A stretch of DNA of 22,105 nucleotides from an uncultured Clostridia bacterium. GTDB lineage: Bacteria; Bacillota; Clostridia; Christensenellales; Borkfalkiaceae. The notes under the pieces were generated by a model. It saw only the letters and a list, made by a program, of their open reading frames with translations, had not been told where the DNA came from and ran no database searches. Below are positions 7,229 through 15,220 of the stretch, in pieces. Each line of letters starts with the position of its first letter. Position 1 is the stretch's first letter. The stretch is taken from contig CALVZR010000087.1 in NCBI GenBank assembly GCA_944372565.1, forward strand, positions 1-22,105. Reading direction: 5' to 3'. Made by a program: the position numbers and the translations under genes.

Positions 7229-9550
7229 ATGCTTACCATACGTTTTTTAAGCAGTGCGTATAAACTGAGAAAGGGAGAGCCTTTCGCACATCTCCCCGTG
7301 CCGCGCCTTGCCGCGGCAAAGGGGGAATTTTTATGTTTCCAGGCGGTACTCGAAAGCGACGAGGCGCAGCGCGTAAGCGTTTCCTCGCCGAGCGGGTTCG
7401 ATACAGAGATCTTTTGGGAAAGATACGTACATATCCCCAATCCGAGTTGCACCTATCTTAAAGCGGGCGATTATCCGGACGTTCTGGTGGATAACGATTC
7501 AACGGAAAAATCCGGGGAAAACGCCCTCGCCGCAAACCAACCGAAATTCCTGTTCATCCGTGTACGCGTGCCCCGTTCTTACGGGGAAAACAGGTTGACT
7601 TTCGTGTTGGAAGCGGAAGGGAAAACGCGGGCGTCCGCGGAAATCGACGCGGAAATTTATCCCTTCGCCCTGCCCGAACGGGTGCACGCGGCGTCTTCTT
7701 TCGCCGTGCGGGACGATATGATTTTCGGCACGCCCGAAGAAAAATACGAAAAATACGACGCGATTTACGAAGAGCTTATCAGATACCGCGTTGCGGCGAC
7801 ATCCGTCGCCCTGCCGTTTTCCGAACGCGCGGTGGATATTCCCTATCTCATCGAAAGATATAAACGCGCGGCGGCGGACGACAGCATCCCGTCTTATTCC
7901 GTAAATTACAACACCTTGCGGGAAGATACGATCTATCAGAAAAACGAAGAAGTGCTCGATCTGAAATTTCTGAAAGACATCCTCACCGCCATGGCGGAGG
8001 AGAGCACCGCAGAGCTCGATCTTTTTGAAAAAGCGTATTTTTATATCACGTTCATCGATGAACCGACGCCCGACAGATTCCATTCGGTTACCCGCGTCTA
8101 TGATGAATATTACAAGATTTTGCGGGAAGTTTCCGCCGCATGCGACTTTACGGGAAAAGAAAACGTGCGCGCTTCGCTGAACGCGCTGCCGAATATCGTT
8201 ACCGTGTTCAATAAAGAACCGATCTACGGGCAGGTGGATACGTGGTGCCCCACTTTCTTTGCATACAGCAAGCCCGAATATGTTTACGAAGAAAAGCACC
8301 TGCGCCGCCTGGGCAAAAAGAACTGGTGGTACGGCTGTATGGCGCCGTGGCATCCCATTCTGAATTACCACACCGACAGCCCGACGGAAGACGCCCGTTT
8401 CGAACCGTGGTTGCGCTATAAATACGATATCGCGGGAAATCTTTTCTGGGCGGTCAATCTCACAAAGCGTTACGACAGCGAAAAGGGGCAATACGTGGCG
8501 GCGGATATCCTGAACGAACCCATCACGTTCGGCGGCGTAAACGGGGACGGCCTGCTGTTATACACCGAAACGGTTTACGGGAAGATTTTGCCGTCCTATC
8601 GCATGATGACGATCTTCGAGGGCAATCAGGATTACGAATATTTTTATCTTTACGAAAAACATATAAAAGCGCTGGAAAGGAAGTGCGAACGAATGCTCGA
8701 TGTCCGCGCGTCCTTAAAGCCTGTTTTCGACGAGATCGCCGCGGGCGCCGCCCTCGTTTACCGCGCGGGCGCGGACGAACTGAAAGCCGAGCTTGCCGCA
8801 CATGTTTCGGCGGCGGAAGATGGCGTTTTCGTCCTTCCCGAAACGGAAAACGGGCAGTATAAAATCACCGTGTACTGCGCGGAAAACGTGGAACTCTGCG
8901 GCGCGGAATGCCTTCCGTGCGGCCGTGCGAAAAAGGCGGAATTCGTTTTGCCGTTTGAAGAGAAAACGACTTTCTTCACGTTGCGCTATCTTACGGGCGG
9001 AAAAGAAAAACGCTTTACAAAACGCATTTCCGCCGCGCGGCGGAGCGTGCCGCTTAAAAATGCCGCCGCAACGCGGTGCACCCTTGCGCCTTCGGGCAAA
9101 AAACAGGGCGTATTTACCGAAAAATTCGTAAACGAATATGCGCCTTCGGTATTCGTTCCCTTCGCCATGAACGCGGAAGAACTTCTGCGCGTGGAAGGAA
9201 AAGTGCTGAACCTTTCGAAAAACGAGGCGGTGATCACCGTTTCGCTGGTGGACGAAAACGGCGGGGAATACCCCATGGGCTACGATATGGCGGAAAAAGG
9301 ATGCGAAAGCGAAATATCCGTGTATTGCACGAAAGAGGCGGTCAACCGTCTGAACAATGCGGAAGACACGGTTTGGTGGCACCATCGTGAGGAAAACGCC
9401 GCGCGCGCGGCTGCCTTCGCTTTCGGGAAAGTGAAGGGGATCAGGATAGGGATTTTAAACGACAGAAAGATGCTCGACGACAACGTGGAGCGCAGGCTTA
9501 CGGAGTTTTCTCTGTTTTTGAAAGATTTCAGCATAACGGAAAAGAAGTAA
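7229..9550 (+). CDS. Intracellular DUF4091 glycosidase-like protein
   Basis: 773 aa from ATG 7229, chosen because AAGGA lies about 8 bases upstream; an earlier in-frame start at 7178 would run through the hairpin. There is no signal peptide, so it is probably cytoplasmic. It has a beta-rich N-terminal domain (about 1-150), then a TIM-barrel-like region with FIDEP (Asp277-Glu278), which corresponds to the Asp-Glu pair used in substrate-assisted catalysis by GH123-type enzymes. The DUF4091 signature follows: NWWYGCMAPWHP (about 365-376), GNLFWAVNL and GDGLLLYTE. Residues about 530-770 form a beta-rich C-terminal region. The enzyme part is paralogous to the first gene in the window. Activity on beta-linked N-acetylhexosamine is an inference from the GH123 relationship; other substrates are possible. 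Confidence 0.8.
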   Translation: MLTIRFLSSAYKLRKGEPFAHLPVPRLAAAKGEFLCFQAVLESDEAQRVSVSSPSGFDTEIFWERYVHIPNPSCTYLKAGDYPDVLVDNDSTEKSGENALAANQPKFLFIRVRVPRSYGENRLTFVLEAEGKTRASAEIDAEIYPFALPERVHAASSFAVRDDMIFGTPEEKYEKYDAIYEELIRYRVAATSVALPFSERAVDIPYLIERYKRAAADDSIPSYSVNYNTLREDTIYQKNEEVLDLKFLKDILTAMAEESTAELDLFEKAYFYITFIDEPTPDRFHSVTRVYDEYYKILREVSAACDFTGKENVRASLNALPNIVTVFNKEPIYGQVDTWCPTFFAYSKPEYVYEEKHLRRLGKKNWWYGCMAPWHPILNYHTDSPTEDARFEPWLRYKYDIAGNLFWAVNLTKRYDSEKGQYVAADILNEPITFGGVNGDGLLLYTETVYGKILPSYRMMTIFEGNQDYEYFYLYEKHIKALERKCERMLDVRASLKPVFDEIAAGAALVYRAGADELKAELAAHVSAAEDGVFVLPETENGQYKITVYCAENVELCGAECLPCGRAKKAEFVLPFEEKTTFFTLRYLTGGKEKRFTKRISAARRSVPLKNAAATRCTLAPSGKKQGVFTEKFVNEYAPSVFVPFAMNAEELLRVEGKVLNLSKNEAVITVSLVDENGGEYPMGYDMAEKGCESEISVYCTKEAVNRLNNAEDTVWWHHREENAARAAAFAFGKVKGIRIGILNDRKMLDDNVERRLTEFSLFLKDFSITEKK

Positions 9551-9554
9551 CATT

Positions 9555-11750
9555 ATGGCAATTACGGTCAGGAACAACAAATTTATCTTAAAGACGGACA
9601 ATACTGCGTGGATTCTCCGCACGGAAGAGGGATATCTGGAACATCTCTATTACGGGGCGGACGTTCCCGACTGCGATCCGGATCATCTTGTCAATAGGCA
9701 GATCCTCAATTTTGCCCCTTACGACGCTTCGCTCGGCTTAAAATATATTTACGGCGGGCGGCTTTATGTGTACAGCGGCGCGAACAGCGGCGATTTCCGC
9801 ACGCCCGCCTGCGATCTCACCGATAAAAACGGATGCCGCGGGTGCAGGTTCCGCTATGCGGGGTACGAAATCCTTTCCGCGTTGCCCTCCGATTACGTTC
9901 TGCCGCACGTCCGCGGGGATATGGAAACGCTGAAGATCCTGCTGACGGACGAGGACAAAGGCATAGACGCGGAGCTGTATTTCACGCCCGTGGAGGATTG
10001 CGACGTTTTCGCGCGCTGCGCGAAGATCGTAAACCGTTCGGGCGGAAAAATCTGCTTAAACAAAGCGGCGAGCATGCAGCTTGATTTTGAAAACGGGAAT
10101 TTCGACGCGATCTTTATCGCGGGCGCTCCCGGGGACGAGATGCGCAACGTCCGCCGCAGGATAACGCAGGGAAAATTCGAAATTTCCTCCCGTTTCGGCA
10201 TTACGGGGCATTCCGCCAATCCTTTTTTTGCGCTGTGCGAACCTTCCGCCACGGAGGACGCGGGGGAGTGCTACGGATTCAACCTCCTTTACAGCGGCAA
10301 CTTCAAAAGCGAGATCGAAAGCGACTGCCACAACTGCGTGCGCGTTGCCGCGGGAATCAGCGACGAGAGCTTTTCCTGGACGTTGCAGGACGGGGAAAGT
10401 TTTTATACGCCGCAGGCGGTGTGTACCTTCTCCGCGGAAGGGATCGGCGGAATGTCCGTGCGGTTTCATAAACTGTGCAGAAAATATATCGTTTCCCCGA
10501 AATATGCGGATTTCAGACCGATCGTCGCGAATACCTGGGAAAGTTTTTATTTCACGGTGGATGAGGACAAAGTGCGCGCTTTTGCCCGCAAGGCAAAGGA
10601 GATTGGCGCGGATACCGTGGTGCTGGACGACGGATGGTTCCGCAATGCGGATAACGAAAATCTGGGGGATTGGGAACTTGCAAAGGATCGTTTTCCCTCG
10701 GGACTGAAAAAACTCGTTTCCGCAGTGAAGGATAACGGGCTGCGTTTCGGCTTATGGTTCGAGCCGGAAATGATCAGCAGACGCAGCAAATTATATCAAA
10801 AACATCCCGAATGGCTGTTAAACAACGGCGATACGGGCAGCGAAAGCCGCAACCAGTATGTGCTGAACATGGGGAATCCCGAGGTAGTGGATTATCTTTA
10901 CGGCGTGCTGGCGGGATATATCGGAGAATATGGGATAGATTATATCAAATGGGATGCGAACCGCTACCTTTCGGAAGTGGGCGATCTGCGGCTGGAAAAT
11001 CAGGGCGAAACATGGCACCGCTACGTTCTCGGGGTGTATTCTCTGCTCGAACGGCTGACTTCCCGTTTCGACGTGCTCATCGAAGGGTGCGCGGGCGGAG
11101 GAGGAAGGTTCGATTTAGGAATGCTCTATTACGAGCCGATGATCTGGCTTTCCGACAACACCGATCCTTTCAACCGCACGGAGATCCAGTTCGGCGCGGC
11201 CACGGCTTATCCGCCGTGTACGATGAGTTATCATTTTTCCAAGGGCGATGGAACGACGGGAAAACCGTCCCTGCCGTATTTCAGGGCGCTCGTGGCGGAT
11301 TTCGCCTGTTTCGGCTATGAACTCGACCTGACGAAAATGAGCGAAAGCGAACTTGCCGGATGCCGCGCCTTCACCGATCGCCGCCGAACGCTGGATAAAT
11401 ATGTCCTTTCGGGAAATTTTTACAAGCTGAATGTGGATAACGATTACTATTATGCCTGCATGCAGGTCGCGGAAGATAAATCGTCCGCGCTCTTTACGTT
11501 CGTGCAGCTCAACGCGCAGATCCGCTACGAATCCGTGATCGTTAAACTGAAAGGGCTGGACCCCGCCGCGCGGTATCGTATCGGCGCGAACGGGCAGATC
11601 CTTTACGGCCGCACGCTGGAAAAGGCGGGGCTGAAAATTTCCGATCTGCTTTGCCCGCACTGGAAAACGGAGGACGCGCTCCGCATTTCCCTTGCGCGGG
11701 GAAAAAGCGGCAGCGGGATTTCTTTTGAAATCGTAAGAACGGATGATTGA
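9555..11750 (+). CDS. Alpha-galactosidase, glycoside hydrolase family 36
   Basis: 731 aa, the normal full length for bacterial GH36. It hydrolyses terminal alpha-galactosides and has no signal peptide, so it acts in the cytoplasm. The N-terminal beta-sandwich (about 1-310) leads into the (beta/alpha)8 barrel with the family motifs: NTWESFYF (326-333), VLDDGWF (356-362) and GLWFEPEM (399-406). KWDANR carries the nucleophile Asp467, and EGCAGGGGRFD is followed by WLSDNTD, where Asp537 is the expected acid/base, the usual 70 residues away. A beta-rich C-terminal domain ends the protein. The Shine-Dalgarno is weak (GGAAAAGAAG), and the gene begins 4 bases after the DUF4091 gene, consistent with coupling. 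It is the last gene of the operon, directly before a strong terminator. Genes of this type carry several symbols (aga, rafA, melA), so none is assigned. Confidence 0.96.
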   Translation: MAITVRNNKFILKTDNTAWILRTEEGYLEHLYYGADVPDCDPDHLVNRQILNFAPYDASLGLKYIYGGRLYVYSGANSGDFRTPACDLTDKNGCRGCRFRYAGYEILSALPSDYVLPHVRGDMETLKILLTDEDKGIDAELYFTPVEDCDVFARCAKIVNRSGGKICLNKAASMQLDFENGNFDAIFIAGAPGDEMRNVRRRITQGKFEISSRFGITGHSANPFFALCEPSATEDAGECYGFNLLYSGNFKSEIESDCHNCVRVAAGISDESFSWTLQDGESFYTPQAVCTFSAEGIGGMSVRFHKLCRKYIVSPKYADFRPIVANTWESFYFTVDEDKVRAFARKAKEIGADTVVLDDGWFRNADNENLGDWELAKDRFPSGLKKLVSAVKDNGLRFGLWFEPEMISRRSKLYQKHPEWLLNNGDTGSESRNQYVLNMGNPEVVDYLYGVLAGYIGEYGIDYIKWDANRYLSEVGDLRLENQGETWHRYVLGVYSLLERLTSRFDVLIEGCAGGGGRFDLGMLYYEPMIWLSDNTDPFNRTEIQFGAATAYPPCTMSYHFSKGDGTTGKPSLPYFRALVADFACFGYELDLTKMSESELAGCRAFTDRRRTLDKYVLSGNFYKLNVDNDYYYACMQVAEDKSSALFTFVQLNAQIRYESVIVKLKGLDPAARYRIGANGQILYGRTLEKAGLKISDLLCPHWKTEDALRISLARGKSGSGISFEIVRTDD

Positions 11751-11780
11751 AAAAAAACAGGCGGCGCCGCCTGTTTTTTT
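11751..11780. terminator. Perfect palindromic bidirectional terminator
   Basis: A 30-base perfect palindrome begins at the base after the GH36 stop codon: a run of seven A, the GC core ACAGGCGGC/GCCGCCTGT, and a run of seven T. It forms a textbook rho-independent terminator on either strand and closes the glycan operon. Confidence 0.93.
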
Positions 11781-11784
11781 CAGA

Positions 11785-11814
11785 TATACAGGAAATTTTG
11801 TCGGAATTTATGAT
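11785..11814 (+). promoter_or_regulatory. Possible promoter of the 708-aa protein gene
   Basis: TATACA (11785-11790) and TATGAT (11809-11814) are 18 bases apart and match the sigma-A elements only partly. They lie between the terminator and a gene that must have its own start of transcription. AAAGGAG at 11838-11844 gives a good ribosome site. Confidence 0.35.
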
Positions 11815-11851
11815 AAAATAAAAAAGAACGATCGGGTAAAGGAGAAAAAAT

Positions 11852-13978
11852 ATGCTTCCCCCTGTGGAAAAAGTAAAAATGCAGGATCTTGTTTTTCCCG
11901 CGAAGTGGCAGACCGTACTGTTCAGTAATTACGCCTATGTGTCTGTCGGGCGGCTGGCCGCCGTGCTGCAATGCGGCGCGGAAGATATCGTGCGGGAGGC
12001 CGCCCGCATGGGCCTGCCCGAAATTCCCCATGACGGCAGATGGACGGAAAAAGGATACATCACGCTCATTCGGAATAACTGGTATCTGCTGCCTTATCGC
12101 CAGCTTTGCGCGCTTTTGGACTGCGATGAATCCCGCCTTGCCTTCTGGCTGAAAGAAGAGGATTTTCTTTCCGTGAAACTGGGCGGTTTCAAACCGCAGT
12201 GCGAAGAGGTACGGTATTTTCCTCTGGACGAAACGCAGAAACGAAAGACGGAGGAACTTGCCGGAACAGTAAAGCCGCTTTTCGCCGAACGCGGGAAGTA
12301 TTTCGATTTTTTCACGGAGTTCGCCGCCTTTCCCGCCGCCGCGGCGGGCGGGAAAGGCGAGCGGATCGTACACGGCTATCTCACGCCGTGCGGCAATGCT
12401 TTTTCCGGGGATACGGAAGAATTTCTGCCGGACGTTTTGTTGCGGGCATATGCGGAAAAGGGTGTGAACGGATTGTGGATGCACGGCGTATTGTCTGCCC
12501 TTTCTCCCTATCCGTTCTGCCCCGAACGGAGCGCGGGTTACCGCGAAAACAGGAAGAAACTGAAAGCGCTTATCCGCCGCGCGGCGAAATACGGCATAAA
12601 GATCTATCTTTATTTCAACGAGCCGAGATGTTTGGATATCTCCTCGTTTGAAAACAAAGAACTGATGGGACAGCGGGCGGGGGAATACGCCGCGCTGTGC
12701 TCTTCGAAAAGAGAAACCGAAGAATATCTGTACGGGGCGGTGTACGATCTCGTTCGTGAAACGGAACCGGGCGGCATCATCACCATCACGATGTCGGAAA
12801 ATCTCACGCACTGCAATTCGCTGCCGACGAGAACGTGCCCGCGGTGTAAAAATATTCCCGCGGAAGAACTGGCGAGCAGGATGAACAACATCATCGCGAA
12901 GGCGGTGCGGGACAGCGGTACGAAAACAGAGGTGATCGCCAATTTATGGGGATGGTCTCCGCCGATGGGCTGGACGGAAGAACAGACGCTGCGCGGCGTG
13001 GATCTGCTGGATAAAGACGTTTCGGTGATGTGCGTGAGCGAATACGGCTTGCAGCTGGAAAAAGGCGGGGTAAAGATCGAACTTTCGGAATATTCTGTGG
13101 CGGAAGCCGGGCCGAGCAGGATCGCGCGGCTGGCATTGGAACGGGCAAAGGAGCGCGGGCACAAGATCTACGCCAAAATTCAGGTGAACAACAGCTGGGA
13201 ATGTTCCTGCGTGCCTTATCTTCCCGTGTTCGATACGGTTTATCGGCATTTAAAAGACCTCGCCGGGATCGGCGTGAAAGATTATATGCTTTCGTGGACG
13301 CTGGGCGGATATCCTTCGGCAACGCTCGGCTTGGTGCGGGATTTCGCGGAAAAAGGGGAAGACTTTTCGCTTCGGGACTGGTATAACGAAACTTTTCAAA
13401 AGGACGGGGAAAGGGTACGCCTCGCAACGGCGGAGTTTTGCAAAGCTTTCCGCGAATATCCGATTTCGCTGGGAACGCTGTACTATTCGCCGAAAAACCT
13501 CGGTGCGGCGAACCTGTGGAGCCTGCAAGCGGAAGAAAAGCGTTCAACGATGGTCGGGTATTCTTTCGACGATTATGAATGGTGGATCAATCCGTATCCC
13601 TATGAAACCTATCTTTCGCAATACGAAAAACTGTTGCGCGGATGGGAAAAAGGGCTCGCGCTGCTCGATGCGGCGGAAGGCGGCGGGGAAACGGAAAGGC
13701 TTAAAAGATACGCCCGCGCGGCATATCTGCATTTCAAGGCGGATCGGTTGCAGACGGAGTTTTCTTTTTGCAAAAAAGACCGGAAAGGAAACAGGGAGAG
13801 AATTTTGCAGATCATCGGGGAAGAAGAGGAACTCGTTCTCTCGCTTATGGCGCTGCAGCGGGAAGACCCGTATATCGGGTTCGAGGCGTCCAACCATTAT
13901 TTTTATACGGACAGGAATCTCGCGGAAAAATATCTGCAGTTGCAAAAGATGAAAAAGGAAATCGGAAAAACCATCTGA
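11852..13978 (+). CDS. Putative glycosidase-like TIM-barrel protein with HTH-like N-terminus
   Basis: 708 aa, no signal peptide. Residues about 28-120 contain two short helical units that resemble DNA-binding helix-turn-helix heads: VSVGRLAAVLQCGAEDIVRE (31-50) and LPYRQLCALLDCDESRLAFW (80-99). The rest has the look of a TIM-barrel glycosidase-like family related in style to GH20/DUF4838. It has GVNGLWMHGVLS (204-215), a KIYLYFNEPR strand (250-259), an ENLTHCNS...CPRC stretch with three cysteines (321, 329, 332), WGWSPP (366-371), and a helical C-terminus with IGFEASNHYFYT. I recall similar unassigned proteins in Paenibacillus and Lentisphaerae. The gene is a single transcription unit between two terminators, next to the glycan operon. 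Enzymatic activity is inferred; a sugar-sensing or regulatory role is possible. Confidence 0.75.
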   Translation: MLPPVEKVKMQDLVFPAKWQTVLFSNYAYVSVGRLAAVLQCGAEDIVREAARMGLPEIPHDGRWTEKGYITLIRNNWYLLPYRQLCALLDCDESRLAFWLKEEDFLSVKLGGFKPQCEEVRYFPLDETQKRKTEELAGTVKPLFAERGKYFDFFTEFAAFPAAAAGGKGERIVHGYLTPCGNAFSGDTEEFLPDVLLRAYAEKGVNGLWMHGVLSALSPYPFCPERSAGYRENRKKLKALIRRAAKYGIKIYLYFNEPRCLDISSFENKELMGQRAGEYAALCSSKRETEEYLYGAVYDLVRETEPGGIITITMSENLTHCNSLPTRTCPRCKNIPAEELASRMNNIIAKAVRDSGTKTEVIANLWGWSPPMGWTEEQTLRGVDLLDKDVSVMCVSEYGLQLEKGGVKIELSEYSVAEAGPSRIARLALERAKERGHKIYAKIQVNNSWECSCVPYLPVFDTVYRHLKDLAGIGVKDYMLSWTLGGYPSATLGLVRDFAEKGEDFSLRDWYNETFQKDGERVRLATAEFCKAFREYPISLGTLYYSPKNLGAANLWSLQAEEKRSTMVGYSFDDYEWWINPYPYETYLSQYEKLLRGWEKGLALLDAAEGGGETERLKRYARAAYLHFKADRLQTEFSFCKKDRKGNRERILQIIGEEEELVLSLMALQREDPYIGFEASNHYFYTDRNLAEKYLQLQKMKKEIGKTI

Positions 13979-13984
13979 TTTATA

Positions 13985-14030
13985 AGGCCCGCCCCGCGGA
14001 GAAATTCTCCGCGGGGCGGCGGGCTTTTTA
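13985..14030 (+). terminator. Rho-independent terminator of the 708-aa protein gene
   Basis: A long GC-rich stem (GCCCGCCCCGCGGAGA pairing with its complement, with a 3-base bulge on the right arm) closes on a short AT loop and is followed by CTTTTTA. It lies 7 bases after the stop codon. Confidence 0.88.
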
Positions 14031-14323
14031 GGTGCGTGCGGGGCGGGGGAATAGACGCTTAGGTGCGTGGCGGACTTTTAGATGCGGATGCGGCTGTTTT
14101 AGACTATACGTACAGCGGCTTTTTTAGTCGCGGACGGGATTATTTTAATCGGGTGCGGGGCGGTCGGGACGGATGGGCTGTTTAGAGGCGGGCTACGACG
14201 TTTTTGGGCGAGGGAAGGAGAGAGCGGCAACATTACGGCTTTAAAAAGCAACGAACGGAACTTTACATCCCTTCTCGCGCCGCGCGGCGGGTCGGTTGCA
14301 GGGGGCGCTCGTTCGGGTGCGGG
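14031..14323. other. Convergent intergenic region with degenerate T-run/GC-rich repeats
   Basis: This stretch separates two converging genes and holds no gene I can support. Up to about 14210 it alternates T-runs ending in TTAG with G-rich blocks of the type GGTGCGTGGCGG or GATGCGGATGCGG, at roughly 15-40-base intervals. A weak stem (GCTGT with ACAGC around 14092-14116) precedes GGCTTTTTTAG and may be an extra terminator. The remainder up to 14323 is GC-rich with a short CGCCGCGCGGCG palindrome near 14280. No tRNA or known riboswitch is visible. Confidence 0.5.
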
Positions 14324-15121
14324 TTATGCGCCGAAAACGTCGCCCTCGTTTTTGGCGGCGGGCACGGAGAAAAACAGGCACACCAGCGAAAACAGCGTGA
14401 GCGCCGTGCCGAACAGAATGTAATACAGCTTGTACGGCACGAGGAAGGAAAAGAGCAAAAACGCCATACCGAAGAAAAAGTATTTCGGCGCGCGTTTGCG
14501 CGTGAATACGGGTTTGAGCAGGGCGCGGAGTTTTTCTTTCCGCGTGGGCGCGGGTTCTCTGAGCGCCTCGGCGGGCAGCATATCCGCCTGTTTGAACAGC
14601 CGATAGACCGCGTTCCCGTCCAAAAGGGCGATCTTATCCCCGAACGCCCGCGCGAAAGCGCGCACTTCGGGCGCAAAATCGGGCGCGAACACATAGGCTT
14701 TTTTGCTGCCGCTCACAATATAGGCGCGGCAGATATCGTCCTTTTTTACCCCGTCGAAGGAAAAAACGGGATAGACGTATGCGTCGTTTTCCTTCACGTA
14801 AACGCCCTTTCTGGTTGCGGCGGCGGTTTTGCCCGCCGCGCAGAACGCCTTTGCAAACAGCAGCGCGCCCCCGCCCTTCACGCCGAGATAGAAAAGGAGA
14901 TTTTCCTTTTTGCGCGTTTCCTCGGCGGAAAGGGTATTTTTCTCCCGCTTGCCGTAGAGCAGATAAAAGCACAGCGCCGCGGCGAGCAGCGCGCCCGCCA
15001 GCGCGCATCCGACCGCCGCGGTAACGGGCATCGCCGCCGCAAAGAGCACGAAGAGCACCAAAAACGAGGCGAACCCCGTGAAAAACGAATCGAAAAAGAC
15101 CGAAAACAGCATTCTTTTCAT
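14324..15121 (-). CDS. Four-TM membrane protein with restriction-endonuclease-like central domain
   Basis: 265 aa on the minus strand from ATG 15119-15121, fixed by GGGAGG (15128-15133) 6 bases upstream; longer in-frame extensions would run through nadD. Two TM segments lie at the N-terminus (about 13-33 and 34-55) and two near the C-terminus (about 213-230 and 233-253). The central part (about 65-185) is soluble and includes VSGSKKAYVFAPDF, VRAFARAFGDKIALLDG and AVYRLFK. This resembles the last part of Mrr-like restriction-endonuclease folds (strand, helix, LIDG strand, helix). I do not see a clear D-x-E/Q-x-K catalytic motif, so it may be a non-catalytic relative. It is divergent from nadD. 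Function unknown; the fold relation is a moderate inference. Confidence 0.75.
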   Translation of the reverse strand: MKRMLFSVFFDSFFTGFASFLVLFVLFAAAMPVTAAVGCALAGALLAAALCFYLLYGKREKNTLSAEETRKKENLLFYLGVKGGGALLFAKAFCAAGKTAAATRKGVYVKENDAYVYPVFSFDGVKKDDICRAYIVSGSKKAYVFAPDFAPEVRAFARAFGDKIALLDGNAVYRLFKQADMLPAEALREPAPTRKEKLRALLKPVFTRKRAPKYFFFGMAFLLFSFLVPYKLYYILFGTALTLFSLVCLFFSVPAAKNEGDVFGA

Positions 15122-15164
15122 AAAACGCCTCCCTTTCGGGAAAGATGATTCCCGTTTTCCGCAA

Positions 15165-15192
15165 AAGATAAACATATAAAATCGCTTGTAAA
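15165..15192 (-). promoter_or_regulatory. Probable promoter of the four-TM protein gene
   Basis: Reading the minus strand, TTTACA (15187-15192) is followed 16 bases later by TATCTT (15165-15170). The -35 box overlaps the -35 box of the opposite nadD promoter. A 6-bp hairpin (CGGGAA/TTCCCG, 15137-15154) lies in the predicted leader, before the Shine-Dalgarno. Confidence 0.5.
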
Positions 15193-15214
15193 TTTTGTTT
15201 CGATTTGATACAAT
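15186..15214 (+). promoter_or_regulatory. nadD promoter, transcript probably leaderless
   Basis: TTGTAA (15186-15191), a 17-base spacer and TACAAT (15209-15214) form a good sigma-A promoter. Only six bases separate the -10 box from the nadD ATG, and no Shine-Dalgarno is present, so transcription should begin at or next to the start codon. Confidence 0.75.
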
Positions 15215-15220
15215 AAAGCC

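Noticed and set aside
7499..8491. 330-codon ORF on the minus strand
   Set aside because: Antisense to the DUF4091 enzyme, whose motifs are clear on the plus strand.
14204..15148. 314-codon ORF on the plus strand
   Set aside because: It covers the minus-strand four-TM gene, which has a strong Shine-Dalgarno and real membrane segments; the plus frame is Arg/Glu/Gly-rich without a domain.
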